Source: CAYRIY01 sp964424335 (GTDB taxonomy: Bacteria > Bacillota > Limnochordia > DTU080 > RSA5). Taken from it: DNA of 7,132 bases. Made by a program: the position numbers and the translations under genes. Positions 6,098 to 7,132 of the stretch are shown here, one piece after another. Positions within the stretch are counted from its first letter, which is position 1; each line of letters starts with the position of its first letter. The notes under the pieces were generated by a model. The model was not told the origin of the DNA. It saw only the letters and a program-made list of their open reading frames with translations, and made no database searches. The stretch covers positions 1-7,132 of the forward strand of contig CAYRIY010000143.1 of NCBI GenBank assembly GCA_964424335.1, read 5' to 3'.

Positions 6098-7132
6098 TAT
6101 TCCTCGGCCTCCTTGACACCAACGGCCGCTTTCCACAAGCGCATGCGGGACCGTACCGACGCAGTGACGGAGAGCTGCTCCTCGGCGTATGCCCTCGCTC
6201 GTTTTCTCAATTCGCTGCGCATCTCATCGCTCTCGCGACACACGTCCTCGAGCGTCTTGGCTAGGTCGTCGATGTTCCCGTACGCCACGGTCTTTCCGAT
6301 GCCGTTCTGGGCTAAGAACGCGTTGTCGACCACGTCCCATGCGATCACAGGAACGCCGCACGCAAGGTATTGAGGGATCTTCTGCGAGTAGGACGCCCTG
6401 AGAGTCTCGCTGCCAACTTGCATGGAAATGCACGAGAGATCGATCGCCGCGTCCATGGCGTTGATGTACTGCGGTACGCTCGCATACGGCACCGATCCGG
6501 TAAAGACCACGCGATCTGCGACACCGAGCTCCCGGGCGAGCGACTCGAGTTCCGCTTTCCTGCTCCCGTTCCCCACGAGGAGCAAGCCAAATGACGATTC
6601 CGCGTCCACGCTTGCAAACGCCCTAATCAGCAGGTCGATATGGCGTTCCCCGTCCAAGGCGCCGACGTACCCGACAAGCCGATCAAACCTGTCCAAATTG
6701 AGATTTCGTCTCGCCGACGATTGATCCTGGACCGTGAAGAACTCGGTATTCGCAGCGTTCCTCACGAGCGATACCCGGTCTTTGGCAACGCCAAAGTAGT
6801 GCCCGAGCCATTCCCGGTACGTCTCGCTTACCGTGTCTGCCGCAACCGCCCGCTTGATCGTGTGGATAAAGAGCGGGCGCGAGATCTTGGAAAGGCTGCG
6901 CACGGAACGCTTGGACTTGCCGGTGTCTCTTGAAAAGACAAAGTACTTGGCGAGGGTCTTGAGGATCAAAGGGACGCGAAAGAGGCGAGTAAATGCCAAG
7001 GGCACCAGTGGCAGGACCCCAAGACGGGTCACAAGTGCGCTGATGCGTCGCCTGCGATGCAGCGTCACGAGCCGCCAAAAAGCCGACGTCATAAAGAGAG
7101 CGTATAATGCGGGGTGTCGCCCGTGGTTATAC
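6097..7132 (-). CDS. GT4 family glycosyltransferase, N-terminus beyond the window (partial)
   Basis: The frame is open from the right edge (first full codon 7131-7129) to TAA at 6099-6097, giving 344 visible residues. An ATG at 7092 would give 331, but this is too short for GT4: the usual first strand and glycine-rich loop are missing, and the sequence begins at what is normally residue 70-90 (SALVTRLGVLPLVPLA). No ribosome binding site precedes 7092, so the true start is outside. Numbering from M7092, the donor domain shows LVRNAANTEFF (109-119), GYVGALDGERHIDLLIRAF (141-159), VGNGSRKAELESLARELGV (173-191), FTGSVPYASVPQYI (197-210) and SQKIPQYLACGVPVIA (236-251). The last is the EX7E region, but the usual second Glu (E in EYLA/EAMA) is Gln241 and no Glu sits eight residues earlier. 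The likely role is adding a sugar to the lipid-linked repeat unit; donor unknown. It precedes the epimerase with a TAATG overlap. Confidence 0.9.
   Translation of the reverse strand, partial: YNHGRHPALYALFMTSAFWRLVTLHRRRRISALVTRLGVLPLVPLAFTRLFRVPLILKTLAKYFVFSRDTGKSKRSVRSLSKISRPLFIHTIKRAVAADTVSETYREWLGHYFGVAKDRVSLVRNAANTEFFTVQDQSSARRNLNLDRFDRLVGYVGALDGERHIDLLIRAFASVDAESSFGLLLVGNGSRKAELESLARELGVADRVVFTGSVPYASVPQYINAMDAAIDLSCISMQVGSETLRASYSQKIPQYLACGVPVIAWDVVDNAFLAQNGIGKTVAYGNIDDLAKTLEDVCRESDEMRSELRKRARAYAEEQLSVTASVRSRMRLWKAAVGVKEAEE
6108..6114 (-). promoter_or_regulatory. Strong ribosome binding site of the epimerase
   Basis: AAGGAGG on the - strand ends ten bases before ATG 6097. A second purine run, GAGGA at 6105-6101, lies closer. 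It sits within the last codons of the upstream glycosyltransferase and supports the shorter epimerase start. Confidence 0.75.

Noticed and set aside
6113..6118. TTGACA resembling a -35 box on the + strand
   Set aside because: There is no -10 match at proper spacing. The bases overlap the complement of the epimerase ribosome binding site within coding sequence.
6098..6136. Epimerase start 13 codons upstream at 6136
   Set aside because: The extra residues come before the conserved first strand (KVVTIVGARPQF) and overlap the upstream gene. AAGGAGG with TAATG supports 6097.
5747..6373. A 208-codon open frame on the + strand
   Set aside because: It lies antisense to the epimerase and a glycosyltransferase, and its composition is typical of a shadow frame.
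7103..7108. TATAAT resembling a promoter -10 box on the + strand
   Set aside because: No -35 match lies 16-18 bases upstream, it sits inside the coding frame of the partial glycosyltransferase, and no + strand gene follows.

Overview
The window is part of a surface or exopolysaccharide biosynthesis cluster in a bacterium. GC is moderately high (estimated by eye at just under 60%), genes are tightly packed and often overlap, and several starts follow AGGAGG-type ribosome binding sites (AAGGAGG before the epimerase, GAGGTG before the last glycosyltransferase). This fits a higher-GC member of the Bacillota, possibly Alicyclobacillus-like, but the taxonomic guess is weak and comes only from composition and style.

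Layout. At the left edge, on the + strand, is the last 72 codons of a polyprenyl-phosphate sugar-1-phosphate transferase, the enzyme class that loads the first sugar onto the lipid carrier. It ends at 220 and converges, across about 49 bases, on an operon that fills the rest of the window on the - strand. In transcription order (right to left) this operon holds: a GT4 glycosyltransferase running off the right edge (7132 to 6097); a non-hydrolysing UDP-GlcNAc 2-epimerase of the WecB/WbpI type (6097 to 4988); a polytopic Wzy-like repeat-unit polymerase (4991 to 3618); a two-domain protein with an N-terminal nucleotidyltransferase-like part and a C-terminal thymidylate-kinase-like P-loop domain (3613 to 2141); a second, single-domain P-loop kinase-like protein whose Walker A lysine is replaced by threonine (2156 to 1416); and a complete GT4 glycosyltransferase (1373 to 270). 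Four of the five junctions overlap or are 4 bases apart, so translation is probably coupled. Only the last gene has a real gap (42 bases) and its own good ribosome binding site.

How they work together (inference from families): the sugar transferase primes undecaprenyl phosphate, the two GT4 enzymes extend the repeat unit, the epimerase supplies UDP-ManNAc or a related 2-epimer as donor, and the Wzy protein polymerises the flipped units. No flippase, chain-length regulator, or UDP-ManNAc dehydrogenase is visible, so these must lie outside if present. The two adjacent kinase-fold proteins are the least understood part. They may modify or activate a sugar or substituent, and the pairing of an intact P-loop with a lysine-less one is the most interesting feature here. 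No RNA genes, insertion sequences, CRISPR arrays, or convincing terminators were seen.
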